Source: Oopsacas minuta (Eukaryota > Porifera > Hexactinellida > Lyssacinosida > Leucopsacidae). From it: a stretch of 64,000 bases of DNA. The stretch spans positions 1,678,400 through 1,742,399 of the forward strand of contig JAKMXF010000222.1 in assembly GCA_024704765.1 (NCBI GenBank). The letters run 5' to 3'. Positions within the stretch are counted from its first letter, which is position 1, and each line of letters starts with the position of its first letter. The notes under the pieces were generated by a model. It was not told where the DNA came from and made no database searches. It saw only the letters and a list, made by a program, of their open reading frames with translations. Both the position numbers and the translations under genes were made by a program. Positions 1 to 10,031 of this stretch are shown piece after piece.

Positions 1-529
1 TCGCACCGATATCGGCTCTTCGCCGATCATGGAGCCCACCAACGCCTCGCAAATGTTTCAGGCATTCCAAGGGCTACAGCAGTCCCGGTCACTAATCACA
101 GAGCATTACCGGCTCCTTCCAGCCAGGAAGTCCAACACAGGACAAGCTCTCTATCAATTTCTACTCCCACAACGGTGACAGCATTCAATCAATTCCCCTG
201 TTCAACCCTAATGATCTTGTAGAAAAGAGGTTTTTTGCTGGGGCAGACAACATTTTTGCTTATTTGACAAAGTATTTTTCATAACTTCCTACATGGGACA
301 TAAGTTCGAGATGGTCAAGAAGTATAAGAGACCAGACATTCCTGCTATGAGAGTCTATAAATTGGACACATATTTCACCAAAGAGAGACTTTGGATTCTG
401 GAAAAGTCGGCATGAACCTTTAAAGAAATTCAACGTGCTAACTTGCACGCTGTAGGTCCCATATGTGAACTAATCACTAAAATATCTCAGAGTCAAATCA
501 TTACACAAGATCAAATCGTTGAGTAAGTA

Positions 530-730
530 TCGGCGTCTCTCGTCCTACTCGGGACCGCTACTGCTAAAATCCTTCTAGAAAGAAGGAAGAACGCTATTAA
601 AGCAGTCAATCCTGCATTAGTGAACGAGTTGGAAAAATCTGTCCCACATGACGACCAAACAAACTCTGTGTTTGGAGAAGACAATCTAAAAACATTGATT
701 GATACTCAGAGGAGCGATCCTCCTCGATAG
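530..730 (+). pseudogene. Gag-like (ORF1) fragment of the tyrosine-recombinase retroelement
   Basis: One open frame reads ASLVLLGTATAKILLERRKN and continues with an NP-containing helix, then FGEDNLKTLID, ending at a stop near 730. A leucine-rich stretch followed by RR and a later FG-x-D/E motif is the pattern I associate with ORF1 of Ngaro/DIRS elements. A different frame at about 820-900 gives a Gly/Arg-rich tail such as GASFNGADQRKSRPYY, like the basic C-terminus of these proteins. The frame is broken upstream (stop just before 525), so it is a relic. I infer the identity from pattern only. Confidence 0.45.
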
Positions 731-1006
731 GCTAGCTACAGAACGACCTGCTAAGAGATAAAAACCTAGCCAGCAAAATTACTCACGATAACACTGTACC
801 AGGTCCAATCAGCTTTTCGAAGGGGCCCCACGGGAGCTAGCTTTAATGGGGCCGATCAGAGAAAATCCCGGCCTTACTATCCAGGAGGTCTTATAGAGGC
901 AACAACACTGGCCACTCTCACCTTCCTAAACTCAGGAAGGTGAGGCCCCTTCAAAAAAACTGATTAACACATCCTCAAATAATTTCCAAGAAATGCACAT
1001 GCTAGC

Positions 1007-2000
1007 ATGTGTGGCATCAGGGACCTGCTGATCCCGAGGGGAGTCCCTGAGCGCTCCAGTGAAATTATTTGCCAAAGTTGGAGATCCTCCACTTTAAAAT
1101 CTTACTCCACTGCTTGGAGAAAGTGGGTGTCATATTGCACACAAAAAGGAGTAAATCAACTAAAACCTGATATTCATAACATAATATCATTCATCACAGA
1201 AACATTCGAGTCTAAAAAATCCACAAGCAGGACTTTCACCTTCCGCTCAGTAATCTCCAGTTTTAGAAGTGTCACAGGGAGCAAGCATAGGCAAAACCCA
1301 CTAGTCTCCCATTACTTAAGGGAATGGGTAATACAACCCAAAAAACCACGTTACTCTAGTACCTGGGATATCGGTTAGTTGCTTAATTACTTGGAGCAGA
1401 ATATTGAGTCAACACTCAAATCTAAAACGTCCAACTTGCTACACTCATCGCGTTAACTACGGCATCTCGCTGCTTTGAGATTACAGCCTTGACGATAGAA
1501 CACACGAACTCAAGTTCAGACCGAGCAATCTTTCAGATTGAGAGGTTCAAGATCTGGAACAAGCGGTGATGAAACCTACTCACATACACAAATTCACTGC
1601 CAACGATCGTTTATACCCTCTTCTCGCATTGCGGGAATATTTGTCAGCAACCTTCACGATCGGACAAGGCAACACATCTCTATTTATGACCACAGTCAAA
1701 CCTCACAAACCAACCTCTTCTTCAACCATCAGTAGTAGGTGGGTCAAAACCACAATGGGGCTTGCTGGGATTGATATCTCCACATACAAGGCCCATTCCA
1801 CCAGGTTTGCTCTACATCCAAAGCTGCACAAGCCGGAGTTAATACTCAAGGTGGCAGACTGGCCTAATGCCCAAACATTCCAATCATTCTATCATAGAAA
1901 GCTATATAATACCGCTGAGAATGTTCATTCTCAGCCTACAAAGTCATTTACTACAACGGTCCTATCTCAGATATCCCTTAGCGACGAGGACCAAGATTAG
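1007..2000 (+). pseudogene. Broken tyrosine recombinase (integrase) of the retroelement
   Basis: The first frame (1007-1378) gives a helical core-binding domain: RSSTLKSYSTAWRKWVSYC, then PDIHNIISFI. After stops and a frame change, 1438-1490 reads TLIALTTASRCFEITALT, the box with the first catalytic arginine. The last frame (1566-2000) gives AHSTR, the His-x-x-Arg box, and FQSFYHRKLY with the nucleophilic tyrosine. All catalytic landmarks can therefore still be seen, but across at least two frame breaks and several stops, so the gene is dead. Tyrosine recombinases of this type integrate circular DNA without staggered target cuts, which fits the lack of an obvious target duplication. Confidence 0.65.
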
Positions 2001-2209
2001 TATAGGGTAAAATCCCTGGCTAGCCCTATAGCAAATATGCGGCTTAGTTCAAGGTTACAGAAATTCATGCAAATTATATCCCATGTACTACTATACTAGA
2101 TATTGCTCACCAAAGGCCACTCATATTCGCAAAATATTTACAGCCATTTAGGCTAACGTTAAACGTGCTATTCAACATTATGTCATTTTCTGGTGGAGCC
2201 ATGATGTAA

Positions 2210-3164
2210 AATTGAGTATTCAACCAGCCCTAAGGGCGACGTCGAATTGTAATTCTACAAATGGCGTAACCAGACAATGAAATATAACGTCCCACCCACT
2301 GCCACCCAGTGAAAAGGCGCTAGGAGATGAGTAGTGTAACATATAGTAATAGATAGTGAAGGAGTGCTGTTGTATGACAGATTTACTACCATGACAGTTT
2401 TACTATCCCTATTACTGGTACCATGGAACTCTATATCCATGACAGAGTTACTACCTTACATGACAGAATAATTACCCTTTGATCATGACATGAAATCGTA
2501 TAACCCAACTCTTAGTTCTTATCACACTGATAATAATGCATTTTCAATGGTTTGTTTGTTTCTGCTCTAGAGGTATATTGATTGCAATTTGTCTACTCAC
2601 TTCATTTATTTCCAAATTGTTACTTTTACTAAGTATGATAGCAATATAAAGGAAATAATTGGACAACTTTCTCATACATCCCATGTTAAACCAAATTCTG
2701 GTTTGGTACAACGGACTCAGTCCAATTTCTACATAAAAAAACGTGGAAGAAAACTGTTCATACGAAAAATGTAAAATTATCTTACTTATGTCTAGTTATG
2801 TAATATACCTCTAGAGCAGAAACAAACAAACCATTGAAAATGCATTATTATCAGTGTGATAAGAACTAAGAGTTGAGTTATACGATTTCATGTCATGATC
2901 AAAGGGTAATTATTCTGTCATGTAAGGTAGTAACTCTGTCATGGATATAGAGTATCCATGGTACCAGTAATAGAGGTAGTAAATCTGTCATACAACAGTG
3001 CCTAATACTATATGGTGGTATCCTAAAAGTCATTTTAAATACTAACAGATATAAATGTTAAAATGCGACCTTGGAGAACTATTCAACCTTATGTCATTGT
3101 CTGGTTACGCCATTTGTAGGATTACAATTCGACATCGCTCTTCGGGCTCGTCGAATACTCAATT
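2210..3164. repeat. Large foldback (inverted-repeat) element
   Basis: The left arm, about 2210-2578, is the imperfect reverse complement of the right arm, about 2803-3164, around a 220-bp spacer. The inner 180 bp pair almost perfectly (ctctagaggtatat against atatacctctagag), and the outer 70 bp pair around GGCGTAACCAGACAATGA. The middle parts of the arms differ. A short unit close to ATGACAGANTTACTACC recurs several times in each arm, as in subterminal transposase-binding repeats. A 61-codon open frame in the spacer (2589-2774) has no recognisable content. I found no target duplication, so the exact ends are uncertain. Confidence 0.75.
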
Positions 3165-3270
3165 AAATCACAGCTTGACATCTATTGCTTTATATGTGCT
3201 ACACATCATACATCTAATACTCTATATATACCGAAGTAACGTGCATCTGGTTAAAATAAACTGGAATTAA

Positions 3271-3807
3271 TTAATGGTTCGTTTGATTCTGACTATTTTG
3301 AGTTTTCCTTTTACAAATCTTAAGACGCTGTGTAGCAGACATACACATCTGATAGAGTTTCTCTTCAGCCCTCCTCCCCGTAACATTACTGCTCTTCATT
3401 TGATCTGCAATAATAGATTGTGCTGATTTGTACTTATGTTGTTGCAACAGACCGAATGCCATATACAGGTTACATTGCGTCATAAGCTTTGTATCATTGA
3501 GCTTGTTAGCAATAGCTAGCTGCTTGATAGCAATATTATGTGCTACCTTAGCATGGTATTTAGACCGCTCCCCCAGAGAGGAATAAGCCCCACCAATCGT
3601 ATTGAGCCAAGCAAGAGCAGATTCCATAAATACGAAATCAGATAGGAGGGAGTATACACGTGCATACCATCTATAGTCTAGAGACTCAGTAGTAGGATAG
3701 TTGTGTGAACTTTTCATATCTTTGTTTGAAGAATGTTTGTTCTTATTCTTCATCTTATAATGGGGATTCTCAGCATTAACTTGATTGGGTGTGGAACAGA
3801 GGTCCAT
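3271..3807 (-). CDS. Conserved-looking hypothetical protein, all-helical, 178 aa
   Basis: I do not recognise this gene. The first 45 residues are low-complexity and Lys/Asn/Ser-rich. Residues 46-160 are amphipathic helices with alanine-rich packing faces (ALAWLNTIGGAYSSLGERSK, AIKQLAIANKLND, MAFGLLQQHKYKSAQSII) spaced roughly like tetratricopeptide-type hairpins. The C-terminus is basic. The codon pattern and residue mix look coding, and the frame ends shortly before the foldback element, which shares no sequence with it. It could be a complete small gene or the last exon of a longer one. A TPR-like scaffold role is only a guess. Confidence 0.5.
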   Translation of the reverse strand: MDLCSTPNQVNAENPHYKMKNKNKHSSNKDMKSSHNYPTTESLDYRWYARVYSLLSDFVFMESALAWLNTIGGAYSSLGERSKYHAKVAHNIAIKQLAIANKLNDTKLMTQCNLYMAFGLLQQHKYKSAQSIIADQMKSSNVTGRRAEEKLYQMCMSATQRLKICKRKTQNSQNQTNH

Positions 3808-5099
3808 AAATAAATCTAACTACTTATTGTGTAAATAATTGAGATAATAAATATAAGTCATTCCGCATGAATCAAGGAAAAATGCAAAAATTTCCAGACG
3901 ACAGAATGAGCGGGACAGACTGGGAGTGCAGCTCGCGGTTATTATTCAACTCGATAAACACCCATTAGTCGTTGGAGCCCATATAATAATTAATAATTAA
4001 GTAAGTCGAGTGTCAGCATGCTCCAGGGTTGTTTAAATAATATCAAAGTGTACAAGTAATGTACAATGGGTAATTACCGCTTATAACAACACCGTTGACT
4101 GAATAAAATAGATGCAAAAAGGGTGTGAAATATGACTACATATAATTACCTGATAAATCATGTAGACATAGATTTGAAATATCAGAATTCGAATTTACCT
4201 ATTCAATTAGCCCTCACTTACAGTTGAGACGAAATCTCTGCCATCATTTTAAAATACAGTAGTCAGTTGACAGACCCGACGGAAGCAAATTTTTATTGGT
4301 CCGGCAATGGCCGCACCTGCCGTACCGGCTCCGCCGGCCATGGTAAACACTAGCTAATCAAAACAGGGCCAAAATATTATACAAACAATAGAAAATGATC
4401 TAATTTCAAAAGGACCTAATTGTAGCCAATTCTACTATGGCCTAATACTCAAAATCGGACTCTACCACCCAATTACACCTGAAACCTAATCTCTAGCATG
4501 CTTTTGAAAGGTGTGAAATTTTACTAAAGAAAACATTAACATCCCGAGGCGGAAATCCCCACCCAAAATGTACATGTGAACCAATTTTTATATAAATCGG
4601 AATGCTAGATTTCGTGCAGCCGCGCGGACGGACGGACATCACACATCATCAATGCCATTAGTTAAGGGCATGGGCGTCGTATATTTTTGTCTCTTTGGGC
4701 CTTCCGGACGGCATAAGTCAGGTCCGTGAATGTATAACACGAACTTTAAAGCAAGGACGCCACTTCGGGTTGTTGATGCATTGTAATTATAACACCAACG
4801 TGATTAACGCTATGATAAAGTACTTTAGTGCATTTGTGACGATATGAGTTGTAACTACAGTAGTGTTGCCAATTATTTCATTAACTAGCTTGTGATTAGT
4901 ACATGTGAGTATTCTTTATGAAGAGTGATGTATGTATGGTATGCAATACCTATTGAAGTGGAACTGAAACCCTCTTCCTTCATAAATGCATAAATGAAAA
5001 GATAATAGTCCTAGTCATTCAAACATATTTATATTGTTAAGATTTGCAAATTTTATTCATTCATTTTACCATTTAGCTATCTCAGTTAGAATATTCAAT
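3808..5099. other. Gene-free spacer with dispersed repeat fragments
   Basis: No coding region is supported. About 3890-4350 resembles 49800-50170: both carry ATGATAAATCATGTAGA-like sequence, a GTGAAATATGACTA-type stretch and a GACTGGGRGTGCAGCTC motif, so it is probably a dispersed repeat. A G+C-rich patch with runs of GGACGGACGGAC lies near 4625. The last 150 bp before 5100 probably hold the promoter and 5' UTR of the first granulin gene. Confidence 0.4.
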
Positions 5100-5597
5100 A
5101 TGATGTACGTTACTCTCCTGTTGATGGGCCTTATCAGTCTAGGATTCTGTGAAGTTAAGATCACCCCTTTGTCTATGGTTCCTCTGGAACCGCACCATGT
5201 AGACGTAACGTGTCCTAATGGAGAAGAATGTCCAACTGATAACACTTGTTGCCAAACGTCAGGGAATGAGTATGGATGCTGTCCTCATCCTAATGCTATG
5301 TGTTGCTCTGATAGAAAGCACTGTTGTCCACAGGATACGACCTGCGACCTACAGAATGGTACATGTGTTCGAGTAGTATTAAAGAATGTGTTTTGTCCAG
5401 GAGGCAAGCAACAGTGTCAAGATTGGAATACCTGCTGTCTAAACGGGGATAAAAAAACTTATGGGTGCTGTCCAGTGAAGAATGCTGTCTGTTGTGGCGA
5501 TCATCAGCACTGCTGTCCTCCTGGATACACCTGTGACAATACAAACGGCTCTTGTAACAAGAAAGCGCTTGACATTGATGATTCTTCCTGGTGGTGA
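5100..5597 (+). CDS. Secreted double-granulin (progranulin-like) protein
   Basis: The product is a 166-aa secreted cysteine-rich protein. I start at the ATG at 5100 because the next residues, MMYVTLLLMGLISLGFC, form a clear signal peptide. An upstream in-frame ATG would put 22 extra residues before it. Two granulin/epithelin domains follow (about 38-91 and 99-152), each with the four CC pairs and the HCCP core (KHCCP, QHCCP) that build the ladder of disulphide hairpins. The tail is short and acidic and ends in WW. Granulins act outside cells or in lysosomes as growth or processing factors. A related one-domain gene lies 1.1 kb downstream on the same strand, suggesting tandem duplication. No intron is needed. 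Confidence 0.9.
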   Translation: MMYVTLLLMGLISLGFCEVKITPLSMVPLEPHHVDVTCPNGEECPTDNTCCQTSGNEYGCCPHPNAMCCSDRKHCCPQDTTCDLQNGTCVRVVLKNVFCPGGKQQCQDWNTCCLNGDKKTYGCCPVKNAVCCGDHQHCCPPGYTCDNTNGSCNKKALDIDDSSWW

Positions 5598-6695
5598 AAA
5601 GAACATAGATAACCTAAAGTGTATTTTAGATTGTACCTTAGATGATAACTTTGTGTATTTTGAGATTTGCTATTTCCCTTATGTTTTCGTTGTGCGACTA
5701 TTTTAGTAGATTTTTGTTGGTATAATATCGTGTAAAGGTTGATTTTAATTACTATATTGTCTAAAGGTTTGATCTAATTTATTTTCTACGAGCGAGCTTC
5801 GCTTGCTTGCGCTTTACTGTTGCGAACACTTCATGTCAGCACTCGGGCCACGCCTCGAGTACATAAACTCATAATCTTAACCTTAGCAAACATGATACTG
5901 CCATAATCATTAAATCTGCTTACTTTATGTCCCCAAAAGTGAACAAATATTTATGAAATGTTGTTTACAGTATCATATTCGGACTCAGCATACTCGATTA
6001 TCCCTAGGTAGCCGTTTAGAGCAAGACTACGTTTATTTGAGATCTGGATAATTTGTTTACTTTATATTCATAAAAACAACAACAAATTTACATATGATTA
6101 ATCCAAAAGTGTGAAAATCGGATTTAGCATGTTGGATATATTTAGTGAAGTATTATTGAATTATATTTACTTCCTTGATTAACACGAAAAACACAGTTTT
6201 GCGACAATTTCAAAATTGCATACCGTAAATCTTTCCTTGACAACGGACAAACAAACAAACAAACAAACAGACAGACAACAATTGAGATTTAATAATTTTC
6301 TATTATTTGTAAAGGTGGCACAGTGAATTGTGTTCCCAATAACAATACCCACTAAGGAATAATTGTAGTTGAGTCTCACAACAACTTCTAAAAGCTATGG
6401 AGACAAGAGTTTTTATTAACTTCTCTCTTACCCCTAGATATATCATTCTGAGGGGTTTGGCTTTTGGTCTCGAAAAATATAAATATTCTTTGGTTGTTAT
6501 GATTGTTCCAACACCTAGGTCTTAGTTTTATTAATTGAAAATTGGCGTCCTTCCATCTCTTTTGAGCACTCCATATTCATACATAAATAAACTACTTCAT
6601 AGAACAAAGTATAGTTGTGTGTTCTTAAGTGGTGTATTATATTACATATGTAATGTACACGGTGGTGTCTAATTGATAATTATCGATATTCCAGA
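5598..6695. other. Spacer between the two granulin genes, mostly a repeat copy
   Basis: About 5790-6296 is a minus-orientation copy of the repeat that also occurs near 10.0-11.1, 50.2-50.7, 51.9-52.2 and 55.6-56.1 kb. It carries the CAAA-repeat tract (6246-6270) followed by CAATTGAGATTTAATA at its end. The final 300 bp hold no repeat I recognise and probably contain the promoter of the second granulin gene. Confidence 0.5.
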
Positions 6696-7037
6696 ATGTA
6701 TACTAGTGTGACACTGTTATTCCTCACTGCTTGGATGTTAAGTCAGTGCTATCAAGAAACGAAAGAATTCAGGGATTTTAGCTTTGTACTCTGTAAAGAC
6801 AACAAGACAGAATGTCCAGAGGAGACAACCTGTTGTAATCAAACTAACCACGATAAGAAATATTTTTGGGATTGCTGCCCATTCCAGAATGCAGTTTGTT
6901 GTAATAAAGTCAACAGCTGTTGTCCTGAGAAGTATAAGTGTAATAATGAAGCCAAGACATGTGATCTGGGTAAAGATGCAATAAAAATGAGAAAGTTAAG
7001 ACGAGAGGAGAAACGAAGGATGGACATAGACGTATAA
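6696..7037 (+). CDS. Secreted single-granulin protein
   Basis: The product has 113 aa. Residues 1-19 form a signal peptide (MYTSVTLLFLTAWMLSQCY) and one granulin domain spans about 33-90, with CC pairs at TTCCNQ, WDCCP, AVCCN and SCCPEKYKC. The tail is strongly basic (KMRKLRREEKRR), unlike the acidic tail of its neighbour, and might bind acidic partners or be cut off. The domain departs from the 5100 gene in loop length, so the pair is an old duplicate. Function is inferred from the family (secreted or lysosomal growth-factor-like peptides). Confidence 0.88.
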   Translation: MYTSVTLLFLTAWMLSQCYQETKEFRDFSFVLCKDNKTECPEETTCCNQTNHDKKYFWDCCPFQNAVCCNKVNSCCPEKYKCNNEAKTCDLGKDAIKMRKLRREEKRRMDIDV

Positions 7038-7806
7038 GTTTTTTATTGGAGGATTTTATTCAATTAAGTAGTCACATGTGTATATTAATTATTTGATGTA
7101 GAATAATTATAAAGCATTCTTAAACGATCTCTGTATTACTGAATTACTTCTAATCATATGTATATATGGATTATGGATTATGGAATTCTGCTTGCTTAAT
7201 TAGGACACACTACAGTATGTCCAGGACTGATCTGTCCCAATTATACGGTATCGACTGTGCGTATACTTAGCAATGAGAATTTTGGTTTATAGAATGTATT
7301 CAAGTGGAGTAGAGGTTAAATCCAGAATAGGATATCCTAGATATCAGTCAACTTAGAAAATACTAATTGTTCTGAAGTGGAAGAGATAAGAAGTCTGATA
7401 TTCAATTTGTGATTTCGTTATCATAAAAGTACCAAATTCTGATTCAGTGGATTCAGCGTGAAATGTTACTCGTATACAGCCTAGTCTCTACAAAAATTTG
7501 GATATTTAATAATTCTTACAACACACATGGTATCTCAACCTGTGGCCAAATGACCAAACTTGGCCACATAATTTATGTCATTTCTTTCGTCTAGTTGAAT
7601 GTACTATATGCCAATTTGACAAAACCTGAAGAATTCTACCTGGATATAATCATGTTATGATATTTTCCACATACTCTGTGGGATTAAACAAACCCTGGTT
7701 TACGTATACACAGATAACAATTCATGATTGAGTGTGTATTAAATCTCTAATAGATAGAATACGGAAATAAAATCTCAGATCAATTAAACAATAATGAAAA
7801 GCTACA
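7038..7806. other. Spacer between convergent granulin and GH16 genes
   Basis: The region holds the 3' ends of two convergent genes. No coding region, RNA gene or clear repeat is seen. The 300 bp next to 7807 overlap only a shadow frame of the last GH16 exon. Confidence 0.4.
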
Positions 7807-9751
7807 TTATTTTTTCCCCCAAACCTTAACCCAATCAATTCGCATGGCAGTATTATCCCCCAACCAGCTATCATGCCAAGAGTCCCGACTGTCCCAGAAC
7901 TGTTTCTGCGCAAGCTTATCCTTATTAGTCCATGGTTTCCCATTACCGTCGGGGAAATACTCGCATGCACCTCCGACAGCCACATTAAGTAACATATAGA
8001 ACTCTTTATCGAATGGAGCGTTCTTTCCTCCACCAATCCAAGGATTTACCAAGTTAGGGTTTTTATACCAGCCTCCTAGATCCCAGAATGGCATGTCAAT
8101 TGGTAGAGATAGAACCACGTTCTTCTCATCATCAATATATGAACCCATATATGTCTCATTCCATATAAAACCATATGTGTGAAAGTTTTCAATCAAGTCT
8201 TTCTCAGTTGATGCTGTCCACACAGCGTGTGACTTGCTCCAAGGGTCATTTCCTGGGAAAGGCCCCCAGTGTAAAGTCGTGCCAAACTTATTGTAACCTA
8301 ATTTGTACCAATAAATAATATAATATGGTCAGCTATGTATTAGTTATCGGCTGTATTTTGTCTAAGAAAAGATGATACTTACCACCAGGAGGGTAGGAAG
8401 GAGAATTTCCTCTTGACTCCACTATGTCAATCTCTCCACTAGCTGGCCAATTACCATACTCATTATGAATTGGGCGTAACCATATACCAGGCCAGATCCA
8501 ATCTCCTTCAGGTAACATAGCACGAACCTAAAAATTGGAATTTCACAAATTATGCTCGTATATACTTTTTTAATAATCGGAAATTCTAATTCCTAAGTGT
8601 GGTTCGATATTTTCACGTTTTCAAACCCTGCCCAGTTACAGTCACATAAAATAAGAGGAATTTTTATATTTTTAATACAGTCAACAACTGGTAACTCGAA
8701 TGCCCGTCAACTCAAACAATCGTTATCTCGAACGAATATTCACTTCCCTTCGTTTTACTTTAAGTACTTATCGCGTCTGTTAATCCGAATATTCGATTTT
8801 TCGTTCAGATTTATCAGGGTTCGAGTTACCGAATGTTAACTGTGTAATATATATTATTAACAATATGTATAATTTTAAATAATTTTGTTATGAATGTTTC
8901 TTATTGCATATTTGAAAAGATCACATAAACTGAATAAGAGTAAGAATTTCAGCTCTTAATCGTTTGAAAAAGTGTCGCAGGGGAATTGGGACCTTAAATG
9001 AACCATCCGTTAACTCGAATATTCGCTATCCTGAACAAAATTTGATTTTCCGAGGTTCGAGTTACCGGATATTGACTGTATTAATGAAACTATAAGTCAA
9101 AGAAAATTGAAAAAATTAGAAGTTTAAAACAATTACCACCTCATAACCTTACCTCAATACGACCGTATTTGAAGGAAAAACTATTGGTAGTCCTAATCCT
9201 AGCAGATGTAATCGGATTGATAATATTAACACCATCACTTTGTTTAAAACATCCATCACTCTTCTGACTAGTACAATATGTCCCAGGGTCTGCACCCCAT
9301 ATATCCATAGTACCACCCTTCTCTACTGCACGTAAGCCTATGATATCTGAAGTGAAGGTTGGTTTTAGATAGAGTACTCCATCCCTTACGAAACTGTTTG
9401 ATCTAGAACAAAATCAAATACACAATTAATAGTGTTAATTTCAATTGGTGTGTCCAACGGTTGCTAAAAAGCCCGTTAATATAAACAAACAATTCTCCCA
9501 AAGCGAGGCTATAGCATTCTATAGCTAAGCAGTTAACAGACTACCGACCTGTTATTTGTGTAGTATTCAAATTCTCTGTTACCACCTCCATCCATTGTTA
9601 TTTCATGTTGCCATTTAGAAAAGTTGAGTACAGAGAAATCATCCTCAAATATTAGAGTGTAATCTTTATGAGTATCCTGTTTAAGCTTTGCGTTATCAGA
9701 TTGAGATATTGTTGCGGTGAGGAATAGAGTAATAAACAAATACAGCTTCAT
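7807..9751 (-). CDS. GH16 endo-1,3-beta-glucanase (laminarinase-like), secreted, four exons
   Basis: Exons on the minus strand are 9751-9549, 9402-9153, 8527-8383 and 8297-7807. All junctions are GT-AG and keep the frame, giving 362 aa. A signal peptide (MKLYLFITLFLTATISQS) is followed by one glycoside hydrolase 16 domain with EDDFS near the start, IRTTNSFSFKYGRIEVRA before the active site and WVKVWG at the end. The catalytic motif EIDIVE is complete, with nucleophile E183, D185 and acid/base E188, so the enzyme should cleave beta-1,3-glucan. Invertebrate beta-glucan recognition proteins have lost these residues. Likely roles are digestion of algal or fungal glucan or defence. Intron 2 contains TA-flanked small transposon ends. 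Confidence 0.9.
8678..9078. repeat. TA-flanked pogo/Tigger-like MITE inside GH16 intron 2
   Basis: The left end reads CAGTCAACAACTGGTAACTC after TA, and the right end is its near reverse complement, ending GGATATTGACTG before TA. A third related end (ACCGAATGTTAACTG) lies at 8842, so this is either a composite of two elements or an element with an internal copy. Ends of the form CAGT...GGTAACTCGAA between TA dinucleotides are typical of pogo/Tigger-class non-autonomous elements. No transposase is encoded. Confidence 0.65.
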
Positions 9752-10031
9752 ATTTACTTATTGTAATTAGAGATAACACGTCAGCATTAATGAAAAATTT
9801 AAAACAATAATTGTGTCCAACACTAATTAGTGCAACACAGACTAATCCAACTTTTTCGATGTCCTCAATTATTTAGAGGGGTAGACAGTAACCTTAGTTA
9901 GTATTTTGTGGTTGAAAATGAACATTTTGGGCGTATTCAGTGATGAATATCAAATATTTTCTATTAACAAATCTGTATAATTGAACATGATTTGATCATC
10001 TGGTGTACATGTGTTCCTCTATTACTACATC

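Larger units (their letters stand above)
1..2000 (+). mobile_element. Degenerate DIRS/Ngaro-type tyrosine-recombinase retroelement relic
   Basis: A gag-like fragment (530-730) is followed by a glycine/arginine-rich gag tail (about 820-960) and a broken tyrosine recombinase (1007-2000), all on the plus strand. This is the order of parts in DIRS/Ngaro retroelements, but no reverse transcriptase or RNase H is readable between gag and recombinase, so that block was deleted or the copy is non-autonomous. Stops and frameshifts interrupt every part. The left end lies outside the window and no terminal repeats were identified. Family assignment is from remembered motifs, so the exact clade (DIRS, Ngaro, PAT) is open. 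Confidence 0.6.

Noticed and set aside
2589-2774. 61-codon frame in the foldback spacer
   Set aside because: Short, A+T-driven composition; ends just before the right arm; no motif that would suggest a transposase.
7560-7600. Possible hAT end (CTCAACCTGTGGCCAAATGA) resembling 56824
   Set aside because: Only a short similarity; no partner end or duplication was found.
8597-8839. 80-codon plus-strand frame
   Set aside because: It lies in GH16 intron 2 and is made of MITE sequence.
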